A stretch of DNA of 64,000 nt, from NCBI RefSeq assembly GCF_004022705.2, contig NZ_RZOY02000001.1, positions 316,956 to 380,955 on the forward strand, in the 5' to 3' direction. Positions 1-9,073 of the stretch are shown piece by piece. Both the position numbers and the translations under genes were made by a program. This DNA comes from Mesorhizobium sp. M2D.F.Ca.ET.226.01.1.1. Its GTDB lineage: Bacteria; Pseudomonadota; Alphaproteobacteria; Rhizobiales; Rhizobiaceae. The notes beneath the pieces are model-generated. The model ran no database searches and had not been told where the DNA came from. It saw nothing but the letters and a program-made list of their open reading frames with translations. Numbering within the stretch: position 1 is the first letter of the stretch; every line of letters begins with the position of its first letter.

Positions 1-1
1 G

Positions 2-889
2 CTGCAATTCCTGCAGCAGGATGACACCTTTTTCTCGACCCCGATCAACATGCATCGCCAGAACTGGGTTTGGGCGAACAAGGCTGTCTTCGACAAGGCC
101 GGGATCGCCATTCCCACAAGCTGGGACGAGCTGATTGCCAGTGCCGAAAAGCTGAAGGCGATTGGTGTCACGCCGATCGCGATGAGCGATGAGAGCTGGC
201 AGATCGAAGAGCTGTTCGAGTCCATGCTCATCGACGTGAACGGCCCGGATTTCTACAAGAAAGCTGCCATCGATCTCGATGAAACGGCGCTGTCCAGCCC
301 TGAGATGATCAAGACGTTTGAACTTCTGGGCAAGGTGCGTGGATTGCATGACGCCGGTTTCACCGGCCGTGACTGGGCGGCTGCGACCAATCTGGTCGCC
401 AACGGCCAGGCCGGCATGCAGATCATGGGCGATTGGGCGAAGGGTGAATTCCTTGCCAAGGGGATGAAGCCGGGCGCCGATTTCCTCTGCTTTCCGACGC
501 CGACCGCCACGCCGAACTACAAGTTCGTGTTCGATACATTCGGCGGCTTCAAGATCAAAAATGCCGATATCGAAAAAGGGCAGGACGCGGTTGCGGAAGC
601 GATCATGGACCCCGAGGTTCAGAAGAAGTTCAATCTGATCAAAGGCTCGATCCCGGCTCGTCTCGATGTGCCGATGGACGACTTTGACGACTGCGCCAAG
701 CGCAGCTTTTCGGATCGCGTCGCTGCCATCAAGAACAACGCAATCTACGGATCGCTCACCGACGGCTTTGCTGTCGAGCCGCGCTTCTCGGGCGTGTTCC
801 AGGACGTCGTCGGCAAGTTTTTCGTCACCGATATGAGTGCGGAAGACGCGGTCAAATCCCTGGTCGACGGGATCAACAACGCACGCTGA
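2..889 (+). CDS. ABC sugar importer, solute-binding protein (5' end outside the window)
   Basis: Periplasmic binding protein of the UgpB/MalE-like family (extracellular solute-binding family 1). The reading frame is open from base 2, so the signal peptide and N-terminal lobe lie upstream of the window. The visible part aligns along its whole length with the binding protein at 9358-10611: both have the PIN(M/L)HR-NW-WANK stretch, the QIMGDWAKGEFLAK stretch and a FDDCAK stretch near the end. It heads an operon with two permeases and an ATPase, so it should deliver a sugar or sugar derivative to that importer. The exact substrate cannot be told from sequence. The stop codon sits inside the first of two hairpins that separate it from the permease gene. 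Confidence 0.9.
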   Translation: MQFLQQDDTFFSTPINMHRQNWVWANKAVFDKAGIAIPTSWDELIASAEKLKAIGVTPIAMSDESWQIEELFESMLIDVNGPDFYKKAAIDLDETALSSPEMIKTFELLGKVRGLHDAGFTGRDWAAATNLVANGQAGMQIMGDWAKGEFLAKGMKPGADFLCFPTPTATPNYKFVFDTFGGFKIKNADIEKGQDAVAEAIMDPEVQKKFNLIKGSIPARLDVPMDDFDDCAKRSFSDRVAAIKNNAIYGSLTDGFAVEPRFSGVFQDVVGKFFVTDMSAEDAVKSLVDGINNAR

Positions 890-937
890 GGCGTGCGTTC
901 GCTGCCGGGGCGATGCCTCCCATGAGGTCCCGGCAGC
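879..937 (+). promoter_or_regulatory. Two RNA hairpins between binding-protein and permease genes
   Basis: First hairpin: ACGCACGC (879-886) pairs with GCGTGCGT (891-898) around a 4-nt loop that contains the TGA stop codon. Second hairpin: GCTGCCGGG (901-909) pairs with CCCGGCAGC (929-937), with an inner CCTC/GAGG helix. No T-run follows, so these are more likely 3' stabilisers or processing sites than full terminators. In known importer operons (malE-malF) such structures raise binding-protein output over permease output. Confidence 0.7.
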
Positions 938-979
938 GCCTTGCTAGCAGCTCCATTGACCCAATCCGAGGGCAAGCCG

Positions 980-1876
980 ATGAGCAGATCCACCCCTTTA
1001 TCGAACCGTATCGAGAATTGGCTGCCACGGCTGGTGCTGGCGCCCAGCCTCTTGGTTGTCCTGGTTGCGGTCTACCTGTTCATCTGCTGGACGGGTTGGA
1101 TCTCGCTCTCATCTTCCATGATCGTGCCGAAATACGATTTCGTCGGCCTCAACCAGTATGTCCGCCTGTGGTCGACGCCGCGCTGGCACACAGCCGTGTT
1201 CAATCTCTTCGTCTTTTCAACACTCTTCCTGGCTCTGACCACGGGGCTCGGACTGCTGATGGCAATCCTTCTCGATCAGAAGATCCGGGTGGAAGGCACA
1301 TTGCGGGCGATTTTTCTTTACCCGATGGCGCTGTCGTTCATCGTCACCGGCACAGCCTGGAAATGGATTCTCAATCCCGCCCTGGGCGTGCAGAAAGTGG
1401 TCAATGACCTTGGCTGGACCAGCTTTGTGTTTGACTGGATCGCACAGCCGACTTTCGCGATCTATTGCGTGGTGATTGCCGCAGTATGGCAATCGACCGG
1501 CTTCGCCATGGCGATCTTCCTGGCCGGACTGCGCGGCATCGACAATTCGGTCATCAAGGCCGCCCAGATCGAAGGTGCAAGCCTGCCGCTGATCTATCGG
1601 ACAATCGTCGTGCCGATGCTGCGCCCGGCCTTCCTGAGCGTGATCGTTCTGCTCAGCTACATTGCGATCAAGAGCTTCGATCTCATTCTGGCGCTAACCA
1701 ACACCGGCCCCGGCTCCGCCACCGAGATGCCTTCCACCTTCATGTACTCCGCCACCTTCCGGCGTGACCAGATGGGCGTTGGCGCAGCCAGCGCGATGAT
1801 GATGCTGATGACCGTCGCCGCGATCATCGTTCCGTATCTCTATTCAGAGCTGAAGGAGTCCCGCGATGGCCAGTAA
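980..1876 (+). CDS. ABC sugar importer permease, MalF/UgpA type
   Basis: Inner-membrane permease of about 298 residues with six predicted membrane spans, the binding-protein-dependent transport family 1. The EAA loop that docks on the ATPase is visible as IKAAQIEGASLPLIYRTIVVP roughly two thirds along (key residues E-G-A, then I-P). The ATG at 980 is chosen because GAGGGC precedes it by a good distance; an in-frame TTG at 941 would add 13 residues but has no such site. Its last 11 bases overlap the next permease gene, so translation is probably coupled. Highly similar to the proteins at 10702 and 30373. Confidence 0.92.
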   Translation: MSRSTPLSNRIENWLPRLVLAPSLLVVLVAVYLFICWTGWISLSSSMIVPKYDFVGLNQYVRLWSTPRWHTAVFNLFVFSTLFLALTTGLGLLMAILLDQKIRVEGTLRAIFLYPMALSFIVTGTAWKWILNPALGVQKVVNDLGWTSFVFDWIAQPTFAIYCVVIAAVWQSTGFAMAIFLAGLRGIDNSVIKAAQIEGASLPLIYRTIVVPMLRPAFLSVIVLLSYIAIKSFDLILALTNTGPGSATEMPSTFMYSATFRRDQMGVGAASAMMMLMTVAAIIVPYLYSELKESRDGQ

Positions 1877-2786
1877 TGCCGCGTCCTTGGCTAGCAATTC
1901 CACGCCCTTGGCCACGAAAGCCGCGTCCTTCCGTCGGCAGCATCGGATCGGTCGCGCCGTCATCTACGGCAGTCTGTTTTTCATGGCTGCGTTCTACCTG
2001 ATGCCGCTATGGGTGATGATCACCACTTCGGTGAAACACCTTGATGAGATCTATGCCGGTTCCTTCATCGGCCTGCCGCAGCAAATCAGCTTCGACGCCT
2101 GGCGCACCGCCTGGTCCGAGGCTTGCAACGGAACGGCCTGCAAAGGGCTGAAACCCTATTTCATCAACTCGCTGCTGTTGACGATTCCGGCAGTGATCAT
2201 GTCGACCGGCATCGGTGCGATCAACGGTTATGTCATCACCAAATGGCGGTTTCCTGGCTCCAACGTGATTTTCGGGCTGCTGTTGTTCGGTTGCTTCCTG
2301 CCTTTTCAGGCAGTGATTCTTCCCATGGCGCAAACTTTGGGAATCCTTGGTCTGGCAGGGTCTCTTCCAGGGCTCGTGCTGGTCCATACAGTCTACGGGA
2401 TTGCGTTCACCACGCTGTTTTTCCGCAATTATTTCGTCAGCATTCCCGATGAACTCGTAAGAGCGGCGAAGATCGACGGTGCGGGGTTCATCAGGATCTT
2501 CGTATCAATCATGCTGCCGGCGGCGCTGCCGATAATCGTCGTGTCCTGTATCTGGCAGTTCACCCAGATCTGGAACGACTACCTGTTTGGGGCGTCATTC
2601 ACCGCCGGCGAAAATGCACCCATCACCGTAGCGCTCAACAACATCGTCAACGTCTCGATGGGTCGCAAGGAATACAACGTCGACATGGCTGCCGCCATGA
2701 TCGCCGCGCTTCCGACCCTCTTTGTCTACGTCGTCGCTGGACGATATTTCGTGCGCGGCCTTACCGCCGGCGCCGTGAAAGGCTGA
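1866..2786 (+). CDS. ABC sugar importer permease, MalG/UgpE type
   Basis: Second inner-membrane permease (306 residues), partner of the MalF-type protein. It has the MalG-type EAA loop (LVRAAKIDGAGFIRIF region) and ends in the conserved VRGLTAGAVKG tail shared with the permeases at 11588 and 31304. The N-terminal 25 residues are a low-complexity Ala/Ser/Thr stretch that is not present in the paralogues. The ATG at 1866 is preceded by AAGGAG and overlaps the upstream gene by 11 nt. The ATPase follows after 4 nt, so the whole set is one operon. Confidence 0.92.
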   Translation: MASNAASLASNSTPLATKAASFRRQHRIGRAVIYGSLFFMAAFYLMPLWVMITTSVKHLDEIYAGSFIGLPQQISFDAWRTAWSEACNGTACKGLKPYFINSLLLTIPAVIMSTGIGAINGYVITKWRFPGSNVIFGLLLFGCFLPFQAVILPMAQTLGILGLAGSLPGLVLVHTVYGIAFTTLFFRNYFVSIPDELVRAAKIDGAGFIRIFVSIMLPAALPIIVVSCIWQFTQIWNDYLFGASFTAGENAPITVALNNIVNVSMGRKEYNVDMAAAMIAALPTLFVYVVAGRYFVRGLTAGAVKG

Positions 2787-2790
2787 TGCT

Positions 2791-3891
2791 ATGTCAACTC
2801 TCGAAATCGATCGTGCCCGTAAGCTCTATGGTGAACTCGAAGTCCTGAAGGAAGTCAGCATCTCCATCGGCACCGGTGACTTCCTCGTACTGCTGGGCCC
2901 ATCGGGCTGCGGCAAGTCAACGCTGCTCAACATGATCGCGGGATTGGAAGAGATATCGGGCGGCGAGATCCGTATTGCTGGCAAGGTGGTCAACGATCTT
3001 TCGCCGAAAGACCGGGATATCGCGATGGTATTCCAGTCCTACGCGCTCTATCCCACGATGACCGTGCGCCAGAACATCGAGTTCGGCATGAAGATACGCA
3101 GAGTGTCGCAGGCCGAGCGCGACAAAGCCGTGAAGACCGCGGCCGATCTGCTCCAGATGACGCATCTTCTGGACAGGAAGCCCTCGCAGCTTTCCGGCGG
3201 CCAGCGCCAGCGCGTAGCGATGGGGCGCGCGATTGTGCGTCAACCGAAGCTGTTTTTGTTCGACGAACCTTTGTCCAATCTGGACGCCAAGTTGCGTGTC
3301 GACATGCGCACCGAGATCAAGCGCCTCCACGCACGACTGGGAACCACCATCGTATATGTCACCCACGACCAGATCGAGGCCATGACGCTCGCCACGCGCG
3401 TCGCAGTGATGAAGGATGGCGTGGTCCAGCACCTTGACGATCCGCAGTCGGTCTACGACCGGCCGGCGAACGTATATGTGGCCAAGTTCGTCGGGTCGCC
3501 ATCGATGAACATCATTCCGGCGCGCCTTGAGGTTGAAGACGGCAGGCCCGTTGCGGCGATCGACATCCCGGGCGCGGCGACAGCCCGCCTCTCGGGCATT
3601 TCTTTATCTTCACAGGCGGCAGCCAAATACGCTGGGCGCAGTATTCTGGTGGGCATTCGTCCGGAGTTGTTCAGCGTCGCCGGCGAGCAAGCCTCGCAAG
3701 CGCTCACGGTAAACATCGATGTTGTCGAGCCCACGGGCCCCGATACGCTCGCCTTGTTCCAGGCAGGCGGGGTCGAGGTCACGGCCCGGGTGCCGCCAAG
3801 GGCCGTGGCAGCCCGCACTTCGGCGACCCTCGCGGTCGATACTGGCAAGATCGTGCTGTTCGATGCCGACAATGAGCAACGCATAGACTGA
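2791..3891 (+). CDS. ABC sugar importer ATPase, UgpC/MsmK/MalK type
   Basis: Cytoplasmic ATPase (366 residues) that powers the importer. Walker A is GPSGCGKST near residue 38, the signature is LSGGQRQRVAMGRA near 135, Walker B is LFLFDEPLSNLDA near 155, and the switch histidine is in VYVTHDQIEAMT. The C-terminal third is the TOBE/OB-fold regulatory region typical of MalK-like proteins (IRPELF). It lies 4 nt after the permease gene and 9 nt before a GMC oxidoreductase. A paralogue lies at 45133-46224; ATPases of this family are often shared between importers, so it could also serve the set at 9358-12460. Confidence 0.93.
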   Translation: MSTLEIDRARKLYGELEVLKEVSISIGTGDFLVLLGPSGCGKSTLLNMIAGLEEISGGEIRIAGKVVNDLSPKDRDIAMVFQSYALYPTMTVRQNIEFGMKIRRVSQAERDKAVKTAADLLQMTHLLDRKPSQLSGGQRQRVAMGRAIVRQPKLFLFDEPLSNLDAKLRVDMRTEIKRLHARLGTTIVYVTHDQIEAMTLATRVAVMKDGVVQHLDDPQSVYDRPANVYVAKFVGSPSMNIIPARLEVEDGRPVAAIDIPGAATARLSGISLSSQAAAKYAGRSILVGIRPELFSVAGEQASQALTVNIDVVEPTGPDTLALFQAGGVEVTARVPPRAVAARTSATLAVDTGKIVLFDADNEQRID

Positions 3892-3900
3892 GGCATCGAC

Positions 3901-5397
3901 GTGGATCAAACAGCTGATATCGTCATTATCGGGTCGGGCATAGGAGGCGCTTCCCTGGCCTATAGCTTGGCCAGCACCGGCAGGCGCATCGTGATTCTGG
4001 AACGTGGCGAGCACCTGCGCGACGCGCCCCAGGCGCGCGACGACCGGGCTATATTCCTCGAGGGCTTCTACCGTTCGACCGAAGAGTGGCTCGGCGACGA
4101 TGGGCAGGCTTTCCTGCCTGGCAATTACTACTATGTCGGAGGCAATTCCAAATTCTTCGGCGCGGTCATGTACCGCTACAGGCTTGAGGATTTCTCGCCC
4201 CGGCCCCACATGGACGGCGCCTCACCTGGATGGCCGATCACCTACGAGGAGCTTGAGCCCTGGTATGAGCGAGCCGAGGCGATTTTCAAGGTGCGGGGTG
4301 ACCCCTCGCAGGATCCCACCGAGCCGCCGCGCATCAGTGCTTACCGTTTTCCGCCGGTACCCGACGAGCCGGCCATAGCGGCTGTGCGCGCTCGCCTCAA
4401 GGAGGCGGGGATCCACCCATCCAGCCTTCCCCTGGCTATCGACATCAATGAGTGGCTTCGCCGAGCCAAGACCGGTTGGGATGCGTTTCCCAATACGGGT
4501 TTCGGCAAGATCGACGCCGAGGTTGGACCACTGACAGCCGCTTTGGATAGCAGCAACGTCAGCCTCGTGACCGGGGCCAATGTCGTGCGGCTGGAAACCG
4601 ATCCGGCGGGTCGCAAGGTGACTGCGGCAGTTTTTTTGAAGGATGGTGTCGAGCGCCGGATTAGCGCTGGCATCTTCGCCGTTGCGGCCGGCGCGGTCCA
4701 GAGCGCGGCACTCTTGCTGCGCTCGGCGAATGCTGCGCATCCGCGTGGACTGGTCAACGGCTCCGACCAACTCGGCCGCAACTTCATGAACCACAACACC
4801 ACCGCAATGCTGGCGATCGACCCGCGGTCGGCCAATACGTCGGTTTACCAGAAGACCCTAGCATTCAACGATTTCTACAATGCCGATCCGGAGACCGGTT
4901 TCCCGCTTGGCAACGTGCAATTGCTTGGTCATATCACAGGCAACATCCTCAAGGCGAACGCGCCCTTGCTGCCATGCTGGCTGGCGGGGCTCATAGCCCG
5001 CAATTGCTATGGTTGGTTCTTGACGAGCGAGGACCTGCCCAACCCAGAGAGCCGGGTCACAGTCCAGAATGACCGCATCGTCATGCATTGGGTCCGCAGC
5101 AACATGCGAGCGCACGAGCTGCTGATCCGCAGGACACGAGGCGTGATGCGAAGGGCGGGCTTCCCCATCGTTCTTACCCGAACCTTCGGCAGAAAGACGA
5201 CCTCACACCAGTGCGGCACTGCCCGACTTGGAAACAGTCCGGAGACATCGGTTGTGTCGCCTGAGTGCCGCTCTCACGAAATCGAAAACCTCTATGTCAC
5301 GGACGCCTCGATACTTCCCACCTCGGCGGCTGTTAACCCGGCACTGACCATCGCAGCGCTCGCCATAAAGGCTGGCGCGTCCATCAGCCGGTCGTGA
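3901..5397 (+). CDS. GMC-family FAD oxidoreductase
   Basis: Flavin-dependent sugar or alcohol dehydrogenase/oxidase of the glucose-methanol-choline family, 498 residues. The N-terminal FAD-binding dinucleotide motif is IIGSGIGGASLAY, and the C-terminal half carries the SHQCGTARLG box with the catalytic His and the closing SAAVNPALTIAALA with the second catalytic residue (Asn). No signal peptide is seen, so it acts in the cytoplasm unless exported with a partner. The start is a GTG 9 nt after the ATPase stop, so it is in the same operon and probably oxidises the imported compound. A decayed relative sits behind the paralogous ATPase at 46221-46577. Confidence 0.88.
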   Translation: MDQTADIVIIGSGIGGASLAYSLASTGRRIVILERGEHLRDAPQARDDRAIFLEGFYRSTEEWLGDDGQAFLPGNYYYVGGNSKFFGAVMYRYRLEDFSPRPHMDGASPGWPITYEELEPWYERAEAIFKVRGDPSQDPTEPPRISAYRFPPVPDEPAIAAVRARLKEAGIHPSSLPLAIDINEWLRRAKTGWDAFPNTGFGKIDAEVGPLTAALDSSNVSLVTGANVVRLETDPAGRKVTAAVFLKDGVERRISAGIFAVAAGAVQSAALLLRSANAAHPRGLVNGSDQLGRNFMNHNTTAMLAIDPRSANTSVYQKTLAFNDFYNADPETGFPLGNVQLLGHITGNILKANAPLLPCWLAGLIARNCYGWFLTSEDLPNPESRVTVQNDRIVMHWVRSNMRAHELLIRRTRGVMRRAGFPIVLTRTFGRKTTSHQCGTARLGNSPETSVVSPECRSHEIENLYVTDASILPTSAAVNPALTIAALAIKAGASISRS

Positions 5398-5478
5398 GGG
5401 GGCAATCTCACGGTCTTGTCGGACACTCGGGTCTGCTTTCGTGACGCCAAGGGTTTTGTCTGAAGGAACTTTGCAATC

Positions 5479-6894
5479 ATGTTTGCCGACCGCGTCGAAT
5501 CGGATCTGATCGGTCCGCTGGATATCCCGGGCCACGTGCTCTACGGCGTGCACACCCGCCGGGCAGAGCAGAACTTCGATGTCTCGGGACTGCGGCTCAA
5601 GGATTTCCCCGAGCTCGTCCAGTCGATGGCGATGGTGAAAAAGGCCTCTTGTCTTGCAAACAGGGAGCTCGGACTCCTTTCCCCCGAAAAGGCTGAAGCC
5701 ATATCCAATGCCTGCGACGAGATCATCGAGCTGAGGGGGATCGAAGAGAACTTCCCAGTCGACATGATGCAGGGAGGTGCCGGTACCTCGACAAACATGA
5801 ACGTCAACGAAGTTGTGACGAACCTGGCCTTGATCAAGCTCGGCGCAGCCGTTGGCGACTATACGAGACTCCACCCCAACGACGACGTAAACCTCTCCCA
5901 GTCGACCAACGATGTGTATCCGACCGCGATCCGCCTCACTGTGCTGCGAGCCTGCGAGGGGCTGGTATCCGCACAGGTCGGTTTGCGTGAGGCCTTCCGC
6001 GCGAAAGCGCTGCAGCACGCAAATGCTCTGAAGGTCGGCAGAACTCAGCTTCAGGATGCCGTTCCGATGACAGTCGGGCAGGAGTTCGGGGCCTTTGCCG
6101 AACTGATCGACGAGGACATCATCCAGCTTCAATCGGCATCGAGGTTGTTGCTGGAAATCAACCTCGGCGGATCGGCGATCGGCACGTCGATCAACGTGCC
6201 CCGCGAATTCCCCGGCATCGTTTGCCGTCATCTGTCGCAGATATCCGGAATCCAGCTTATCGCCGCGCGCAACTTTATCGAGGCAACGTCCGACACCGGC
6301 GGGTTTGTCTCCTTTTCAGGCATGCTGAAGCGCATTGCGGTCAAGCTGACCAAGATCTGCAACGATCTGCGTCTTCTGAGCAGCGGACCGCTCGGCGGCC
6401 TTGGGGAGATTCGTTTGCCGCCGGTACAGGCCGGCTCTTCCATCATGCCTGGCAAGATCAATCCGGTCATTCCGGAGATGATGAATCAGCTCAGTTTCCA
6501 GGTCATTGGGAATGATCTTGCCATAACGCTCGCCGCGAGCGCCGGGCAGCTCCAGTTGAATGCGATGGAGCCGGTGATCGTCTTGAATATCCTGCAGTCC
6601 ATGCGGTTGTTGACCAAAGGAATGCGGATTTTCAAAGAGCGCTGCATCGACGGGATCGAAGTCGATGAGGATCGCTGCAAAGCCTTGCTGGACCAATCCC
6701 TTGCTTTGGCCACGCCGTTGGCGAAGCTCATCGGCTACAGCAAGGCTGCCGAATTGTCGAAGCGCGCTTTGGCTGGCAAGAGAAATTTGCGCCAGGTCGT
6801 TGAAGACGAGGGTGTTCTGCTGCCTGAACAGATTGAGCAGATATTCGGTAACAGTGCCGAGTTCGCGGGTCTCTCGAACGCCGCCTCGGCTTGA
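5479..6894 (+). CDS. aspA: Aspartate ammonia-lyase / class II fumarase family
   Basis: Lyase of the aspartase/fumarase superfamily, 471 residues, which forms a homotetramer with active sites built from three chains. The diagnostic GSSIMPGKINP loop with the catalytic Ser is near residue 320, and the substrate-binding GTSTNMNVNEV and HPNDDVNLSQSTNDVYPTA motifs are present. The TSTNMN-NEV form is that of aspartases more than fumarases, so the reaction is probably L-aspartate to fumarate and ammonia. It follows the GMC gene after 81 nt on the same strand and may belong to the same unit. A related substrate (for example an argininosuccinate-like or substituted succinate) cannot be excluded. Confidence 0.85.
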   Translation: MFADRVESDLIGPLDIPGHVLYGVHTRRAEQNFDVSGLRLKDFPELVQSMAMVKKASCLANRELGLLSPEKAEAISNACDEIIELRGIEENFPVDMMQGGAGTSTNMNVNEVVTNLALIKLGAAVGDYTRLHPNDDVNLSQSTNDVYPTAIRLTVLRACEGLVSAQVGLREAFRAKALQHANALKVGRTQLQDAVPMTVGQEFGAFAELIDEDIIQLQSASRLLLEINLGGSAIGTSINVPREFPGIVCRHLSQISGIQLIAARNFIEATSDTGGFVSFSGMLKRIAVKLTKICNDLRLLSSGPLGGLGEIRLPPVQAGSSIMPGKINPVIPEMMNQLSFQVIGNDLAITLAASAGQLQLNAMEPVIVLNILQSMRLLTKGMRIFKERCIDGIEVDEDRCKALLDQSLALATPLAKLIGYSKAAELSKRALAGKRNLRQVVEDEGVLLPEQIEQIFGNSAEFAGLSNAASA

Positions 6895-7195
6895 AGCGCA
6901 ATCGGCCTCGCTGCGATAAACGATAGAGAAGGAAAAGGCCGGCGCCCTGCGCGTCAGGTGGTGGTCAGACGATCATCGACTCTTGTTCGACTGTGTTGCC
7001 TGATGTTTCGGTGAGTGATATCGTTGTTTGGCAGGTGTAAAATACGAGTCGCTTCACCCATTGTCGAGGTTTCCCGTTCGGGCATTGGGGCAGCGGGACC
7101 GCTTCAGCACTGAATATCTCTGATTGAGCGCTTGCTGACTTAGGCAACGGCCAATTTTGCTGGCGTCTGCCCATGCCTCATTCGGAGTTGGCTAG
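6895..7195. other. Intergenic region before the IclR regulator
   Basis: About 300 bases with no gene that I can support. It is somewhat more AT-rich than its neighbours and must contain the promoter of the IclR gene; I could not pick a convincing -35/-10 pair or a palindrome here. Confidence 0.4.
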
Positions 7196-8005
7196 TTGAT
7201 AGAACCATCACAAAATTTGACCGAGAAAGTCCGTTTCGACGCTGTTGATCGGACGATGGCGATCCTGCGCGTCCTTGAGAAGGCGGAAGGGCCATTGTCT
7301 CTATCCGCGATCGCCAGGGAGGTTGACCTCGGTAAACCAACGACGTTGCGATATCTGGCAAGCTTGGTCGGCCATGGGGTCATCGAGCGTGTCGACGGAA
7401 ATGGCTACACGTTGGGTATCGACCTGTTTATGCTGGGACAGAAAGCGTTGCACCGCCGTGACATTCGCGCCGTGGCTCGCCCTTATCTGCAGAAATTGTA
7501 TGAACACTTCAATGAAACCATAAACCTGGCACTGCTAGTCCGCCAGGAAGTCGTGGTCGTCGACAGTATCGAGACAACACAGATGCTGAGGCAGGGCGGG
7601 GCGGTTGGTTCAGTGAATCCCTGGCATGCGTCATCCCTGTCCAAAAGCATATTGGCGTGGCTCGATCGCGACGAGGCCAACCGCTTGCTGCAGCGGTGTA
7701 GCTTTGACCGTTACACGCCGCGGACATTGACCAGCGCAGCCAAGGTCCTGGCCGAATTGCCGGAGATCGTCGAACTTGGTTACGCCGTGGACAATGAAGA
7801 GGCCACGATAGGCAGCAGGTGCGTCGGGGCAGCGATATTCGATGCCTCGGGTCGACCGATCGGAGCAATCAGCATCTCCGGTCCGACGACCCGCGTTGTT
7901 GACGATGCGATCCCGTCCGTGGGGGCCCATCTGGTCGAGGTTACTGCGCAACTGTCGCGAGCAATTGGATTCCCCGGCAGAAGGGATTCCCGCATCGGCG
8001 CTTGA
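7196..8005 (+). CDS. IclR-family transcriptional regulator
   Basis: DNA-binding regulator of about 269 residues. The N-terminal winged helix covers roughly residues 12-75 (AIAREVDLGKPTTLRYLASL is the helix-turn-helix) and the C-terminal IclR effector domain follows, with the SLSKSILAWLD and DNEEATIGSRCVGAAIFDASG segments typical of the family. The start is a TTG at 7196 with GGAG 10 nt ahead; there is no better ATG close by. It faces the convergent DapA-like gene and lies between two sugar importers. The palindrome at 9057-9073 is of the kind IclR proteins bind, so its likely targets are the DapA-like gene and the second importer. Confidence 0.9.
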   Translation: MIEPSQNLTEKVRFDAVDRTMAILRVLEKAEGPLSLSAIAREVDLGKPTTLRYLASLVGHGVIERVDGNGYTLGIDLFMLGQKALHRRDIRAVARPYLQKLYEHFNETINLALLVRQEVVVVDSIETTQMLRQGGAVGSVNPWHASSLSKSILAWLDRDEANRLLQRCSFDRYTPRTLTSAAKVLAELPEIVELGYAVDNEEATIGSRCVGAAIFDASGRPIGAISISGPTTRVVDDAIPSVGAHLVEVTAQLSRAIGFPGRRDSRIGA

Positions 8006-8049
8006 GAATCGGACGTCATCGCTAGCGGAAAAATCGCGTACTGTAGAGA

Positions 8050-8086
8050 GGCGGGATCGTCTACCTCGAGAGTGAGACGACCCGCC
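8050..8086. terminator. Hairpin terminator between convergent genes
   Basis: GGCGGG-A-TCGTCT (8050-8062) pairs with AGACGACCCGCC (8075-8086), a 12-bp stem with one bulged A and a 12-nt loop. Plus-strand transcription meets a CTTCTT-rich tail beyond it, and the minus strand reaches a run of five T shortly after (rc of 8030-8034). It sits between the convergent IclR and DapA-like genes and can serve both. Confidence 0.6.
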
Positions 8087-8098
8087 CAGAAAATCTTC

Positions 8099-8971
8099 TT
8101 ATCGCAGTCCGGCGACCCTGAGAGCGTCGTCGATGGCCGCTTTATCAGTTTCGCCAATCCGGTCCAGCGGACGGATGGGCGTCCCGACATCCCGGCCAAG
8201 CATGCCGATCGCGTACTTTATGCGGGTGGGAAAATTGGTTGCCTGACTGACTTCGCGGCAAATCGGGCCGATGGCTTTGGTCAACTGCATCGCTTCTGCG
8301 ATATTGCCGTCCTTGAACGCCCGATAGATATCGACGTTCTGCTTCGGCAACACCGCGTGAACGCCGCAGATTGAAGCCTCCGCGCCCATCACATAGCCGG
8401 CAAGTGTGATCGGGTCATAGCCGGCAGCTATAGTCACGTGATCGCCGACAGTCTGCACAAGCTCCCCTATGTTCTGGAATACACACTTGATTGCAATGAC
8501 TTCAGGCAGGCGAGCAATCGTCTTCAAGAGATCGACGGAGTAATTGAAGTGGTCGTAAAAAACGATTGGCAACTCGGATGCAGCAGCCACATCTGTGATA
8601 AATGCAAGCGCCGATTCGTCTGTCATGCCGTTGTAAGTCGGTGGGCAGAGTAGCAACGCGGCGGCGCCTGCCTCTTTCGCAAGCAGAGACCGGTGAATGG
8701 CGTCCTTGGTCGTATCGGGGATGATGCCGGCGATGACGCGCAGATTGCTCTTGGTCGTCGCGGTGCGGATCAAGGTCGCCAGGTCCTCGGCGTTCAGCTC
8801 GTTGCCGGATCCGGTGCTGCCGCCAATGATGATTACCCTGATGCCGGATGCTTCCATGAACGAAACTTCGCGTTCAAAGCATTCGAAATCGATTGTCTCA
8901 TCGCGGTTAAACGGCGTGACGATCGGTGTAATGACGCCTCTGACTTCTTCGCGCCTTAGTGCTTCAACCAT
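8099..8971 (-). CDS. Dihydrodipicolinate synthase (DapA)-family aldolase/lyase
   Basis: Class I aldolase-fold enzyme that makes a Schiff base with a 2-keto acid; about 290 residues as expected for the family. The Schiff-base Lys is in EVIAIKCVF and the catalytic Tyr in VFYDHFNYS. The usual GTTGE loop is changed to GGSTGSGNEL, so this is unlikely to be lysine biosynthetic DapA and is probably a catabolic member acting on a sugar-derived keto acid. I place the start at ATG 8971 because AGGA lies 7 nt ahead of it; a longer frame reaching a TTG at 9067 would run into the palindrome at 9057-9073. It is divergent from the second importer. Confidence 0.85.
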   Translation of the reverse strand: MVEALRREEVRGVITPIVTPFNRDETIDFECFEREVSFMEASGIRVIIIGGSTGSGNELNAEDLATLIRTATTKSNLRVIAGIIPDTTKDAIHRSLLAKEAGAAALLLCPPTYNGMTDESALAFITDVAAASELPIVFYDHFNYSVDLLKTIARLPEVIAIKCVFQNIGELVQTVGDHVTIAAGYDPITLAGYVMGAEASICGVHAVLPKQNVDIYRAFKDGNIAEAMQLTKAIGPICREVSQATNFPTRIKYAIGMLGRDVGTPIRPLDRIGETDKAAIDDALRVAGLR

Positions 8972-9056
8972 TTGCATTTCCTGCTGAGAGGGATCGTTGT
9001 GAAACCAGCGGACCGCTCGGCCCCGGCGTCGATTATGTGCTCGGGCGGCCGCCAAT

Positions 9057-9073
9057 GTTTCATTCAATGAAAC
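9057..9073. promoter_or_regulatory. 17-bp palindrome, candidate IclR operator
   Basis: GTTTCATT (9057-9064), a central C, and AATGAAAC (9066-9073): perfect 8-bp arms. It lies in the 386-base divergent region (8972-9357) between the DapA-like gene and the second importer. That region holds no gene I can support and must contain both promoters; a TTGACT at 9080-9085 is a possible -35 for the importer. Arms of GTTTCA/TGAAAC resemble IclR-family sites, and an IclR gene is close by. Confidence 0.6.
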
